From: a virus
Strand: one strand, 5' to 3'
Virus record (IMG/VR): IMGVR_UViG_3300046010_004868
Coordinates: 1 to 20,186 of that record
Length of the DNA: 20,186 bases
Shown here: positions 9,549 through 16,079 of the stretch, piece by piece
How positions within the stretch are numbered: the first letter of the stretch is position 1
Layout: each line of letters starts with the position of its first letter
Program-made: the position numbers and the translations under genes
The notes under the pieces: generated by a model
What the model was told of the DNA's origin: nothing
Databases searched by the model: none
What the model saw: the letters and a program-made list of their open reading frames with translations, nothing else

Positions 9549-9941
9549 TCATTTCCTTCTAACGGTTATGGCATATCTGCTATCAATATTCATGCCTGGA
9601 GGCATGAGGTTAGGGTTTTCTTCTAAAAAGGATTTCATGTTTGTCTGATGCACTCGTTGCTCAAGTAGCTCAAACGCATCGTTCTCCTTAATAAAGTTTT
9701 TCATACTGTTCCAATCGCTTGTCCAGTATCTTGTTTTAACCGTCCGTGTCACTGTACCTGCTGAGGTCTTAAGTCCGTCTGTCCCCGTCTCCTTGCAAAG
9801 CTCTAGTAGAGCCTGTTGTACTGCATCTTGTTGCTGTTTAATTCTATCGTCTGCTTCATCAAACTCTCGTTGCAGTTGCTGTCTTGCATCTCTCATTTTT
9901 ATGTAAGCTTTGACGAGTTGTTCTACATTTATTGTGCTCAT
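9549..9941 (-). CDS. Coiled-coil phage protein of unknown function
   Basis: This 130-residue protein has an N-terminal coiled coil (residues 5-50, rich in Gln, Arg, Glu and Asp). A compact C-terminal part follows, with a TSAGTV strand, a DWNSMKNFI helix, LLEQRVH and a final PPGMNIDSRYAITVRRK. The layout recalls small phage proteins sometimes labelled Gam-like or Gp157-like, but I cannot assign it. It is the first gene after the promoter; the ATG at 9941 is preceded by GAGGA with 5 nt spacing. Its stop lies 1 nt before the HTH gene. Confidence 0.75.
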   Translation of the reverse strand: MSTINVEQLVKAYIKMRDARQQLQREFDEADDRIKQQQDAVQQALLELCKETGTDGLKTSAGTVTRTVKTRYWTSDWNSMKNFIKENDAFELLEQRVHQTNMKSFLEENPNLMPPGMNIDSRYAITVRRK

Positions 9942-9975
9942 GTGATTCCTCGTGCCTTTCTTTGAAAGAGATTAT

Positions 9976-10004
9976 ATTGTACACCCTTGTAACCCTTGTG
10001 TCAA
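9976..10004 (-). promoter_or_regulatory. Near-consensus sigma70 promoter with a tandem repeat in the spacer
   Basis: On the - strand a perfect -35 box TTGACA (10004-9999) is followed by exactly 17 nt and TACAAT (9981-9976, five of six). The spacer is mostly a direct repeat, ACAAGGGTT then ACAAGGGTG (9999-9991 and 9990-9982), which could be an operator. Transcription would start near 9969, about 28 nt before the ATG at 9941. The -35 box overlaps the TGA stop of the helicase gene. This is the clearest promoter I found in the window. Confidence 0.85.
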
Positions 10005-11557
10005 CTGATAATATCTTTATACAAATCCAATAACTTAGTCTGAGCCGCACCTTTATCTTCTAATACGTTTAAGACTTTCTTCTCTACGGGTGAGCCTACA
10101 AGATGCACCACGCTACATCTGTTTACTTGCCCTGCACGGTGAATACGCGCATTGGCTTGCTTATAGGTTTCCAGTGAAAGTGTGACGCCCCACCACACGA
10201 TTGTATTAGCCGCGTGCAAAGTTACCCCATGCGCCGCCGCTTGCGGCTGGATAACTAGAATCTGCGGGTTGGGTGAAGTCTGGAATGCGTTGAATAATTC
10301 AGAGCGTTTGTTTGCATTAATGCCACCATGAATAACTCCCACACTGTAGCCTACATCTAATAATATTCTCTCTACTATCTCTATGGTGTGCTTAAACTGC
10401 ACGAACACAATCGTCTTATGGGATGTTTCAGCTACGATGTCCAGCAGTTCTGCCGCACGAGATTTCACATCAAACTCAATCACTTCTCCAGTATCCGAAT
10501 ACACCGCCCCAGATGAAAGTTGCAATAGTTTGTTTAAAGCAACCGCCGCATTAGCCGCAGTAATCTCTTCTCCTGCCGCTTGCATGAGCATCTCTTTCTT
10601 GAGCATCTTGTAATACTTCTCTTGTTGCGGAGATAGCGGTACATCTCTTGTCTGATACGTTAGCTCTGGTAGGTCTAGGCATTCTTCTTTAGTAAACCGT
10701 ATCGCAGGTTGCATGAACCTATGCACTATCTGCTCTGCATCGGGTCGGTTCTTAAACGTAAACTGCGAGGTGCGTATCTGCACCATATCTCGAAACGCAT
10801 TAAACGCTCTAGGTGTTTGCTTGGGGTTAACCAGTTTAATTAGTCCATACGCATCCACTGGTGACTGCGCCGCAGGTGTACCCGTTAACATCCAGAGCCA
10901 TGTGTCTGCAGTGACTAGACGGTTCATTGTTTTCCATCTGCGAGTCGATACGTTTTTTAAATGCGTAGCTTCATCTACTACAATCAAACCAAACCCGCCT
11001 TCAGCAATCTCCTTCTCTACTATCTCAACACCATCAAAGTTTATGATGACTATCTCTGCATTACCTTTAATAATCTGAGCACGCTTCTCTCTACTACCAT
11101 GTGCAATCTCAACTGACCGATGCATAGCTGTCTTAAATAAATCTTTGCGCCATGCCGCATCCATAATAGATAGAGGGCAAATCACAAGCATACGGCGTAT
11201 CACACCGAGTTTCATTAGATAGTCAGCCGCCCAGATAACAGAGTTAGTTTTTCCCGTACCCATCTCATTTAAGCAAAAGGCTCTTCGGTTAAGTGTTAGA
11301 AACTCTGATGTTACTCGCTGATGGTCAAAGGGTTTATACATCCCTGTCCACGTATACTGTGTGCGAATAGGTGAAGGCACGTTTTTAATACCTATGTTGT
11401 TTAGGATATGCGCTTCACCTAGCCCAAAGTTTACCCATACCTCTGCTGTACCAAAATCAATATCTTTAATTTTACTTTTAGGTATTACCCCTGTAATAGC
11501 ATCGGGGGCAGTGGTCTTGATAGACAAGACCTTATCTTGAATAACTTGTATTTCCAT
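10001..11557 (-). CDS. SNF2/DEAD-like superfamily 2 helicase
   Basis: This encodes 518 residues from the ATG at 11557, which has GGAG 5 nt upstream; the longer in-frame start at 11593 lacks such a site. All main superfamily 2 motifs are visible: GTGKT (100-104), DEAT (195-198), LTGTP (224-228), and in the second RecA domain VFVQF, VIHGG and QANARIHRAGQ (near 480, arginine finger). The order and the final motif fit the SNF2-like ATPases of phages, which translocate on or remodel DNA during replication or recombination. It follows small phage genes and a RecB-like nuclease, suggesting a recombination or replication role (inference). Confidence 0.9.
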   Translation of the reverse strand: MEIQVIQDKVLSIKTTAPDAITGVIPKSKIKDIDFGTAEVWVNFGLGEAHILNNIGIKNVPSPIRTQYTWTGMYKPFDHQRVTSEFLTLNRRAFCLNEMGTGKTNSVIWAADYLMKLGVIRRMLVICPLSIMDAAWRKDLFKTAMHRSVEIAHGSREKRAQIIKGNAEIVIINFDGVEIVEKEIAEGGFGLIVVDEATHLKNVSTRRWKTMNRLVTADTWLWMLTGTPAAQSPVDAYGLIKLVNPKQTPRAFNAFRDMVQIRTSQFTFKNRPDAEQIVHRFMQPAIRFTKEECLDLPELTYQTRDVPLSPQQEKYYKMLKKEMLMQAAGEEITAANAAVALNKLLQLSSGAVYSDTGEVIEFDVKSRAAELLDIVAETSHKTIVFVQFKHTIEIVERILLDVGYSVGVIHGGINANKRSELFNAFQTSPNPQILVIQPQAAAHGVTLHAANTIVWWGVTLSLETYKQANARIHRAGQVNRCSVVHLVGSPVEKKVLNVLEDKGAAQTKLLDLYKDIIS

Positions 11558-11571
11558 TGTCACTCCATACA

Positions 11572-11587
11572 GCCCCTTAAGGGGGCG
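11572..11587. other. Short GC hairpin in the helicase leader
   Basis: GCCCC and GGGGC arms flank TTAAG, between the stop of the 69-residue gene (11590) and the helicase start (11557). There is no T-tract, so it is unlikely to terminate transcription. It may shape the leader RNA just upstream of the helicase ribosome binding site. No function is claimed. Confidence 0.45.
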
Positions 11588-11589
11588 AA

Positions 11590-11799
11590 TCATTTATCTT
11601 CTAATACTTCAAATAGCTGAGGCTTATTCGTACTTCTATTAAAGTACCATGCTCTTACTTTGTTTAGGCACATCTTCCGTTCACTAATACGCGTTCTAAG
11701 AGTCATGGTACATAGAGCGTCTATGTGACGCTCTACTAAACTCTCAGGTAAACCAGACTCCGTTGCAATAATCTGCACTGACTTTACGGATACTTCCAT
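11590..11799 (-). CDS. Small protein of unknown function (69 residues)
   Basis: The 69-residue product is helical and basic, with an SVKSVQIIATESGLPESLVERHI stretch that resembles a short HTH-like helix pair. It then has TLRTRISERKM and a C-terminal YFNRSTNKPQLFEVLEDK. It starts 1 nt after the stop of the HNH gene and ends 32 nt before the helicase start. I recognise no family. DNA binding is possible but unproven. Confidence 0.65.
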   Translation of the reverse strand: MEVSVKSVQIIATESGLPESLVERHIDALCTMTLRTRISERKMCLNKVRAWYFNRSTNKPQLFEVLEDK

Positions 11800-11800
11800 A

Positions 11801-12097
11801 TTATTTCTTCTTAGGTTTAGCTTTCTTTGGTGGTTCGTTCTTCTTCATAGTATGGTCACTGTTGCGTTGAAACGAACGATTCACTTCTGGTGCTCGCAGG
11901 CGCAAGTTGTCTTTACCATTACCCGCTTTAACACCTTTAATATGGTCGATGTCTTTACCATCACGGTCAATACCCGCTTTATCATATGCACGGCGAGCAC
12001 GTTGTCTCTCCATTCTAGCTTCATGCGCCCCAGGGCGAGTCTTCTCTAATTCATATTCTCGTTTAACATTTCTATCTGCTTTGTTTTTGTAGGGCAT
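11801..12097 (-). CDS. Small HNH endonuclease-like protein
   Basis: The 98-residue product has a basic N-terminus and a compact HNH core: DIDHIKGVKAGNGKDNLRLR (residues 49-68), then EVNRSF, and a Lys/Pro-rich tail (PPKKAKPKKK). The DHI histidine and downstream Asn fit the HNH metal site. It could be a free-standing homing nuclease or a phage DNA-processing nuclease; its small size and embedding in a tightly overlapped operon favour the second (inference). Its ATG overlaps the nuclease stop as TAATG, with AAGGAGG just upstream. Confidence 0.8.
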   Translation of the reverse strand: MPYKNKADRNVKREYELEKTRPGAHEARMERQRARRAYDKAGIDRDGKDIDHIKGVKAGNGKDNLRLRAPEVNRSFQRNSDHTMKKNEPPKKAKPKKK

Positions 12098-12786
12098 TAC
12101 CCCTCCTTATAGTTACCGTTATGAATGCACCGTGTAGCCTGACACCACTTTTTGCATAGCCCGTTAGGAATAGGATTAAATACTCCCGTCTCGTAGGCTA
12201 CTGACCGTTGCGCTAATACAGGTGCTAGTTTATCAAAAATACCCAATCTATTCTCATATGTATATTCTTCTTTTACCATCTCGTTAGCTACTACGAATAG
12301 TAGCATCCCTTTGATATTCTCAACATACGGGAACTCTAGGAACACCGCCGCCGCTAGTAGTGCTAGTTGCTTAGTGTCTGCATACTTTGCTGACTTGCCT
12401 GTTTTATAATCCACAATATACGCTTTCTTAGCATCTGCGTCTACGATGACAAGGTCTGCAATGCCACGCCAGTACCTATTAGGTGCTTCATAATCACAGA
12501 ACTCATACCCAGTACCTACCTTCGCCACCGCGAGTTTATATTCGCAAAGCTTTCTGCCTTTGATGTTATTGATAGTATCAAGGAACTTCTTAACAAATAT
12601 AAACCGCTCTGGTAATGCCTCACCTTTACCTATGTAGTTCTCAGCCGCAAGATGTAAGTCTTTTCCATACAGCGTAGCTGAGGTATCTGCGAAGGGTATG
12701 TACTTTAAAACATGGTGTGCTTCGTACTGCTTAGGGCAGGTAATAAACCTACTCAGTGAACTATAAGTAAAACTAGGTACGCTCAT
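12097..12786 (-). CDS. PD-(D/E)XK nuclease, RecB/Cas4-like with probable Fe-S cluster
   Basis: The 229-residue product shows YSSLSRFITCPKQY at the N-terminus, GKDLH (G41, H45), E82, RGIADLVIVD (D111) and VDYKTGK (D126, K128). These are the catalytic elements of the RecB-like PD-(D/E)XK family. Q140 in TKQLALLAAA fits the following helix motif. Cys17 with Cys211, Cys215 and Cys220 matches the one-plus-three cysteine layout that binds a 4Fe-4S cluster in AddB/Cas4-type nucleases. Likely a DNA exonuclease in replication or recombination, next to an SNF2 helicase and an HNH protein. No CRISPR array or other Cas gene is present, so a Cas role is not implied. Confidence 0.9.
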   Translation of the reverse strand: MSVPSFTYSSLSRFITCPKQYEAHHVLKYIPFADTSATLYGKDLHLAAENYIGKGEALPERFIFVKKFLDTINNIKGRKLCEYKLAVAKVGTGYEFCDYEAPNRYWRGIADLVIVDADAKKAYIVDYKTGKSAKYADTKQLALLAAAVFLEFPYVENIKGMLLFVVANEMVKEEYTYENRLGIFDKLAPVLAQRSVAYETGVFNPIPNGLCKKWCQATRCIHNGNYKEG

Positions 12787-12869
12787 TTTTGCATACCCAT
12801 CTTATGTAAGCCTTCTGAGGCGTTGAAGCAGTACAGGGTATAGACTTCCACTCTGTGTAGCAGACCCAC
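12783..12869 (-). CDS. Possible 28-residue ORF, or in-frame read-through extension of the preceding gene
   Basis: The 86-nt gap between the zinc-finger gene and the nuclease has one open frame. It is in phase with the preceding gene after its TAG stop and ends in a TGA that overlaps the nuclease ATG (ATGA). The product would be about 28 residues from a GTG at 12869 and includes VEVYTLYCFNASEGLHKMGM. There is no Shine-Dalgarno sequence, so reinitiation or amber read-through would be needed. The ATGA junction is typical of translated neighbours here, but chance cannot be excluded. Confidence 0.3.
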   Translation of the reverse strand: MGLLHRVEVYTLYCFNASEGLHKMGMQK

Positions 12870-12872
12870 AAA

Positions 12873-13091
12873 CTACCGGTTTTTCTTAGTTTCGGCTTCA
12901 AATATATCCGCGCATTCTCTATCACACCATCTCCTCTTGTATCCTATAAAGTCACCGCACGTCCAGCAAAGTCCGGTGGGGTTAGTTGTATCTATTTGTG
13001 CAGCTTCTCTGCAAATAACTGCGATAAGTTTATCTCGCATCATCTCCTCATGCAGTGACGCGAGGTCTGTGTTTCCATCTTCTGTTGCCAT
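12873..13091 (-). CDS. Small zinc-finger protein (DksA/TraR-type C4 finger)
   Basis: The 72-residue product has an acidic helical N-terminus and a finger CWTCGDFIGYKRRWCDREC (C-x2-C...C-x3-C), the pattern of small phage zinc-finger proteins related to the DksA/TraR finger. It may bind nucleic acid or RNA polymerase; the N-terminal coiled coil of true DksA is absent. Its ATG lies 1 nt after the stop of the DUF3310 gene. It ends in TAG, and the frame stays open for 29 more codons. Confidence 0.75.
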   Translation of the reverse strand: MATEDGNTDLASLHEEMMRDKLIAVICREAAQIDTTNPTGLCWTCGDFIGYKRRWCDRECADIFEAETKKNR

Positions 13092-13092
13092 G

Positions 13093-13395
13093 TTATTTTT
13101 CGTTATGTATAAATACTAATCTAGACAGGTACCATTGCGCTTTCTGCAAGTCTTCATGTGCTTTACCTTTGTTTCGGTATCGCCACATATACTTAAAGGC
13201 GTTGCCTCGCAGATACCCAATAAACTCTTCGGGCGTAAGCATTGCTTCCATCGCAACAATACATTCTATTTTACCATTTTTGTAGTGTGGAGGCTCGTTA
13301 ACCATGTCTTCTTTTTTAGCTTCGTGTACTGAGTCACCCATGTATAATTGCCCTTGTGTGTATGCATCGTAAATTGTTTTAGGTTTGTCGTTCAT
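13093..13395 (-). CDS. DUF3310 family protein (SaV-like)
   Basis: This 100-residue protein carries the DUF3310 core PPHYKNGKIECIVAMEAM, then EEFIGYLRGNAFKYMWRYRNKGK and EDLQKAQWYL (residues 35-92). Family members are common in tailed phages and have been described as nucleotide-kinase-like, but the biochemistry is poorly defined. Its place among ThyX, dUTPase and an RNR-like gene fits nucleotide metabolism. Start: ATG at 13395 with GGGAG upstream, overlapping the previous stop by 4 nt (ATGA). Confidence 0.88.
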   Translation of the reverse strand: MNDKPKTIYDAYTQGQLYMGDSVHEAKKEDMVNEPPHYKNGKIECIVAMEAMLTPEEFIGYLRGNAFKYMWRYRNKGKAHEDLQKAQWYLSRLVFIHNEK

Positions 13396-13607
13396 AGTGT
13401 TAGCTCCCAGCCTGTCGGCTTTATTAAATGTTGTTGTAAAAACTTTCTACACATCTTGTTGTCTAGTGAACTAACGTCCCTGCGCTTGCGTCTTTGCAAA
13501 TGGTCTTGCACTCCTGCTACCACTGCACATCTCTTACATATTGTACTATCTGTTTTAAATGCTGATTCTTCTTTGATTAAGTTACATACCTCGCATAACC
13601 TATTCAT
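13392..13607 (-). CDS. Small zinc-binding protein (two CxxC pairs)
   Basis: The 71-residue product begins MNRLCEVCNLIKEESAF and has a second pair at CKRC, so CEVC and CKRC form a four-Cys zinc knuckle in the first 30 residues. A basic HLQRRKRRD stretch follows. I chose the ATG at 13607 because AAGGAG lies 7 nt upstream; a longer in-frame ORF to 13724 lies inside thyX and is not supported. It overlaps the thyX end by 8 nt. The zinc-knuckle/basic layout suggests nucleic-acid binding; no specific function is recognised. Similar recognition fingers occur in small HNH-related phage proteins. Confidence 0.75.
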   Translation of the reverse strand: MNRLCEVCNLIKEESAFKTDSTICKRCAVVAGVQDHLQRRKRRDVSSLDNKMCRKFLQQHLIKPTGWELTL

Positions 13608-14184
13608 GCTCAAGCTCCTTAAAGATATTTGGTGCAATACCATGTAGCTGGCGGTTAATCTCATGTGCCACTGCGCGTATCTCCCACTGCACTTCTTTAC
13701 CACTACGCAGTTTAATAAAGTCATACCACGCTTGGAAGTTACCGACTACCAGTAATTCTGTTGTCGTGCCTTGTGGTAAGATGAATCGTGCATCTTCTTT
13801 CTTTACGCCTTCGGCAATTAAATCTTTATAGACTTGAGTTAACTCAGCATACACAGTTTCAACTATTGTCTTATGTTCACCCTTAATTGAGGGGGGTATA
13901 ACCATTGCTACTTCACCTTCATTGCAATACCTCTGACTACGTTGCAAGAAATCTAAATGCTTACTGCGAACAAACTGATGTGAGCAAATACGACTAATGT
14001 CTGCAACTAAGAATGTCGCATGAGCAAAGCGTAGTGTAGATAGATGACCTTTAGTCACGCAGTGTTCTGCCCGTTTGATGCACTGCTCTGGTGATTGTTC
14101 ACCTGTCTTACCGTAGCATATACCTGCAAGTAATCCGATGTGTTCCTCTGGGTTAGGTGTGCTTTGCACTAGGGTTACTTTCAT
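13600..14184 (-). CDS. thyX: Flavin-dependent thymidylate synthase ThyX
   Basis: The 194-residue product catalyses FAD- and NADPH-dependent methylation of dUMP to dTMP with methylenetetrahydrofolate. Landmarks are GHLSTLRFAHATF (near 46-58) and the signature region RSKHLDFLQRSQRY (R73 to Y86). The classic RHR-x7-S signature is here RSK-x7-S: the spacing and active-site serine (S83) are kept, but His and the second Arg are replaced by Ser and Lys. The C-terminus has ILPQGTTTELLVVGNFQAW and LRSGKEVQWEIR, as in the family. Start: ATG 14184, with GGGAGGA 6 nt upstream. dUTPase just upstream would supply its dUMP. Length is slightly below the usual 210-250. Confidence 0.92.
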   Translation of the reverse strand: MKVTLVQSTPNPEEHIGLLAGICYGKTGEQSPEQCIKRAEHCVTKGHLSTLRFAHATFLVADISRICSHQFVRSKHLDFLQRSQRYCNEGEVAMVIPPSIKGEHKTIVETVYAELTQVYKDLIAEGVKKEDARFILPQGTTTELLVVGNFQAWYDFIKLRSGKEVQWEIRAVAHEINRQLHGIAPNIFKELEHE

Positions 14185-14492
14185 ATTTTGTCCTCCCATG
14201 AGAAGTTGTATCTATCTTTTGCTTTAAATATCAGTAAGCCTCTTTCATCAACCTCATCAACCTCATCAACCTCATCACACGTAAACTCAGGCATATTACA
14301 AAAAGTATAAGGAGATTTCTCATCAGGTACGCTGTCATATAACAAGCGTAATACCTCTTGCATAATCCAGAACTTATCCATTACTTCTGTAAACTCTTTA
14401 AGAAACTCTTCACTAACCTCAACCTCTTTACCAAACCCATCACCTATATCATATATGGGGTAGAGCTCATCCTCACTAACTTTTAGTTTCAT
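14181..14492 (-). CDS. Acidic protein of unknown function
   Basis: The 103-residue product (ATG 14492, GGAGAG upstream; overlap of 4 nt with the preceding stop) is strongly acidic. The N-terminal half is helical (EEFLKEFTEVMDKFWIMQEV). The second half contains a DEV tripeptide repeat (DEVDEVDEVDE) produced by a 9-bp tandem repeat, then LLIFKAKDRYNFSW. I recognise no family. Its stop overlaps the thyX ATG (ATGA), so it is translated just ahead of thyX. A longer in-frame start at 14537 lies inside the previous gene. Confidence 0.65.
   Translation of the reverse strand: MKLKVSEDELYPIYDIGDGFGKEVEVSEEFLKEFTEVMDKFWIMQEVLRLLYDSVPDEKSPYTFCNMPEFTCDEVDEVDEVDERGLLIFKAKDRYNFSWEDKI
14246..14277 (-). repeat. 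3.5 copies of a 9-bp tandem repeat encoding DEV
   Basis: CATCAACCT (+ strand) is repeated three times at 14246-14272 and followed by CATCA. On the coding - strand this gives the DEVDEVDEVDE stretch of the acidic protein. The unit is a multiple of three, so copy-number change would keep the frame. Confidence 0.95.
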
Positions 14493-14689
14493 TTCTTCTC
14501 TCCAGTAAGTTGATAAGGATGACAGGTTAAATTCCATCTGCCTGCAAACTGCAAATTTTTAAATGCAAAATCCTGTTTAACTGCCGCGCTTTCACACGAT
14601 GCCTTATCTGCAAAATCGATTGTTGATTGTGTAAGCTCACCGTGAGTTGTTACAGCGATAATTAAAATATAGGCTGTTGTACTAATCAT
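14489..14689 (-). CDS. Small probable exported protein with a cysteine pair
   Basis: The 66-residue product (ATG 14689, inside the end of the dUTPase gene, with GGAG upstream) starts with a hydrophobic MISTTAYILIIAVTTHGE that could be a signal peptide or anchor. A short mature part follows, with KASCESAAVKQ and NLTCHPYQ (two Cys). The arrangement of a hydrophobic start, ACxxA helix and terminal Cys is shared with the 82-residue protein at 19801-20049, so the two may be related. A disulfide-stabilised periplasmic domain is plausible. No function is recognised. Confidence 0.6.
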   Translation of the reverse strand: MISTTAYILIIAVTTHGELTQSTIDFADKASCESAAVKQDFAFKNLQFAGRWNLTCHPYQLTGEKK

Positions 14690-15125
14690 TACCTGTACTC
14701 CCAAAGCCACCTGCACCACGCTCAGTCACTGTGCTGAACTCCTCAACTTCTACAAACTCTGCTCGAATTACTGGAACAAAAAGCATCTGTGCAATCCTGT
14801 CTTGTGGGGATATTTTATACAGCCCGTTACCTGTGTTCTTAATACTAACTTTAAGCTCACCTTGATAGTCACTATCAATTAAACCAACCGAGTTACCCAA
14901 CTTGATACCATAGTTATGTCCAAGTCCACTACGAGGCATGATAAGAGCCGCCGCTTCTACGTCATGGATATTTATTGCAATACCTGTCGGTATCATCGCA
15001 ACCTCACCTAAATCTAACTTAATCGGTTTTGTGATGTTAGCTCTTAAGTCTACTGCCGCACTGCCCAAAGTTTCATAGGCAGGAATAACTACATTCTTTG
15101 TTAACTTCTTAATTTCAATTTTCAT
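14682..15125 (-). CDS. dut: dUTP diphosphatase (trimeric dUTPase)
   Basis: The 147-residue product hydrolyses dUTP to dUMP and pyrophosphate, keeping uracil out of phage DNA and feeding ThyX. All five family motifs are visible: SAAVDLRA (22-29), PRSGLG (64-69), GNSVGLIDSDYQGEL (77-91, catalytic D84 and Y87), GLYKISPQDRIAQ (101-113), and the C-terminal P-loop-like RGAGGFGSTG (136-145). Length is normal for a homotrimeric enzyme. ATG 15125 has GGAG upstream and overlaps the previous gene by 11 nt. Confidence 0.95.
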   Translation of the reverse strand: MKIEIKKLTKNVVIPAYETLGSAAVDLRANITKPIKLDLGEVAMIPTGIAINIHDVEAAALIMPRSGLGHNYGIKLGNSVGLIDSDYQGELKVSIKNTGNGLYKISPQDRIAQMLFVPVIRAEFVEVEEFSTVTERGAGGFGSTGND

Positions 15126-15336
15126 TTTCTACTCCAATACCGTGTTCTTTTTCTATTGCTCTGACAAACTTAAAATAGGGGTTATTATCAATGTAACCAT
15201 ACTCGTTTAAAAAGCCGTAGACAGAACCATCATCATCTTTAACATGATCAAGAGTGAATCCTGCATTGTATCCAATGTTAAAAATTTCATCTTCACTCAA
15301 AGGTTCACGTTTTGGTGGTGCTTGTTCTTTATTCAT
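15115..15336 (-). CDS. Small phage protein of unknown function with a C-terminal FVRAIEKEHGIG motif
   Basis: This 73-residue protein has an acidic N-terminal helix (LSEDEIFNIGYNAGF) and the terminal motif KFVRAIEKEHGIG, which I recall from many short phage and prophage proteins of unknown role. It lies between the RNR-like gene and dUTPase and overlaps dut by 11 nt. No catalytic residues are apparent. Confidence 0.7.
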   Translation of the reverse strand: MNKEQAPPKREPLSEDEIFNIGYNAGFTLDHVKDDDGSVYGFLNEYGYIDNNPYFKFVRAIEKEHGIGVENEN

Positions 15337-15343
15337 CTCTCAA

Positions 15344-15946
15344 TCACCCACACTTGCTATCGCCACAATTAGTACACGTCATACAGCCATCCATTAGTAT
15401 CAGAGCTTTGACATTACATTTAGTGCAGAGTTGCATCTCAACACCTTTAGCTTCTTCTTTCTTAGCTTCCAAGTACGCTTGTTGATGTGCGTCCACTTCA
15501 ACTTTAATAACACCTATGCTTATTAAATGTTGCTCGATAACTGTTCCTATTTCTGCTACGAGCGATGGCATATACACACCACCTTTTTTATAGTAACCAC
15601 CTTTCGGGTCAAACACATTCTTAAGTTCTTCAACTAAAAACGTAGAGTCACCACCTTTTCTCCACACTGCGGACACCAAACGCGTTAATGCAAGTACCCA
15701 CTGAAAGTGCTCCATGTTCTTACTGTTAATAAACATCTCGTAGGGATGACGCTCGTCACCGTTAAGCACCATATCATTGATAGTGATATACAGAGCGTGT
15801 TCGCTTTGTGGCGTTTTTACTTTGTACGTTGTACCCGTCAAATGCGGTGGGCGAGGAAAATTCTCGTGTATCATCTCAAACACTACTTTTTCTTCTGTCT
15901 TATCAACTACTTTGTAGCCTACAATCTTTTGGTCAATTTTATTCAT
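15344..15946 (-). CDS. Stand-alone TSCPD/NrdJb-like C-terminal domain of class II ribonucleotide reductase
   Basis: Residues 35-142 (TGTTYKVKT, ALYITIND, ALTRLVSAVWRKGG, SLVAEIGTVIEQH) match the TSCPD domain found at the C-terminus of adenosylcobalamin-dependent ribonucleotide reductase. The end carries six cysteines at 174, 177, 188, 191, 194 and 199 in the pattern C-x2-C...GC-x2-C-x2-CGDSKCG. This is the redox/zinc tail of NrdJ, which relays electrons to the active site. The catalytic barrel is not in this window. Some bacteria encode the enzyme as NrdJa plus a separate NrdJb, and this fits a phage NrdJb of 200 residues. It may work with a phage NrdJa elsewhere in the genome, or alter a host enzyme (inference). 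Confidence 0.8.
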   Translation of the reverse strand: MNKIDQKIVGYKVVDKTEEKVVFEMIHENFPRPPHLTGTTYKVKTPQSEHALYITINDMVLNGDERHPYEMFINSKNMEHFQWVLALTRLVSAVWRKGGDSTFLVEELKNVFDPKGGYYKKGGVYMPSLVAEIGTVIEQHLISIGVIKVEVDAHQQAYLEAKKEEAKGVEMQLCTKCNVKALILMDGCMTCTNCGDSKCG

Positions 15947-16079
15947 CTATCATGTCCTCTAAAAATTCCCCAATACAATCTAGCAGTATGCTAAGCCCTA
16001 ATAACATCTGACTTGCTAAGTACAACAAACAGCAAGTACAGAATACAGGGAACTTCAATATGTTTATTAGTGTCTTCAT
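15939..16079 (-). CDS. Small membrane protein (46 residues)
   Basis: The frame runs from the ATG at 16079, overlapping the previous stop by 4 nt (ATGA), to the TAA at 15939, which overlaps the next ATG. The sequence begins MKTLINILKFPVF, continues CTCCLLYLASQMLLGLSIL (one long hydrophobic stretch, Cys-rich) and ends with an acidic tail EFLEDMIDE. It fits a single-pass or hairpin membrane protein. Tight coupling to both neighbours supports translation. Function unknown. Confidence 0.65.
   Translation of the reverse strand: MKTLINILKFPVFCTCCLLYLASQMLLGLSILLDCIGEFLEDMIDE

Noticed and set aside
11572-11587. Hairpin before the helicase as a terminator
   Set aside because: No T-tract on either strand, so it is listed only as a hairpin.
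12097-12786. Cas4 and a CRISPR system
   Set aside because: The nuclease resembles Cas4, but no repeats, no Cas1/Cas2 and no other Cas gene are present. RecB-like nucleases of this type are common in phages.
13345-13362. Second copy of ACAAGGG in the DUF3310 gene as an operator
   Set aside because: A single copy inside coding sequence without promoter elements; short enough to be chance.
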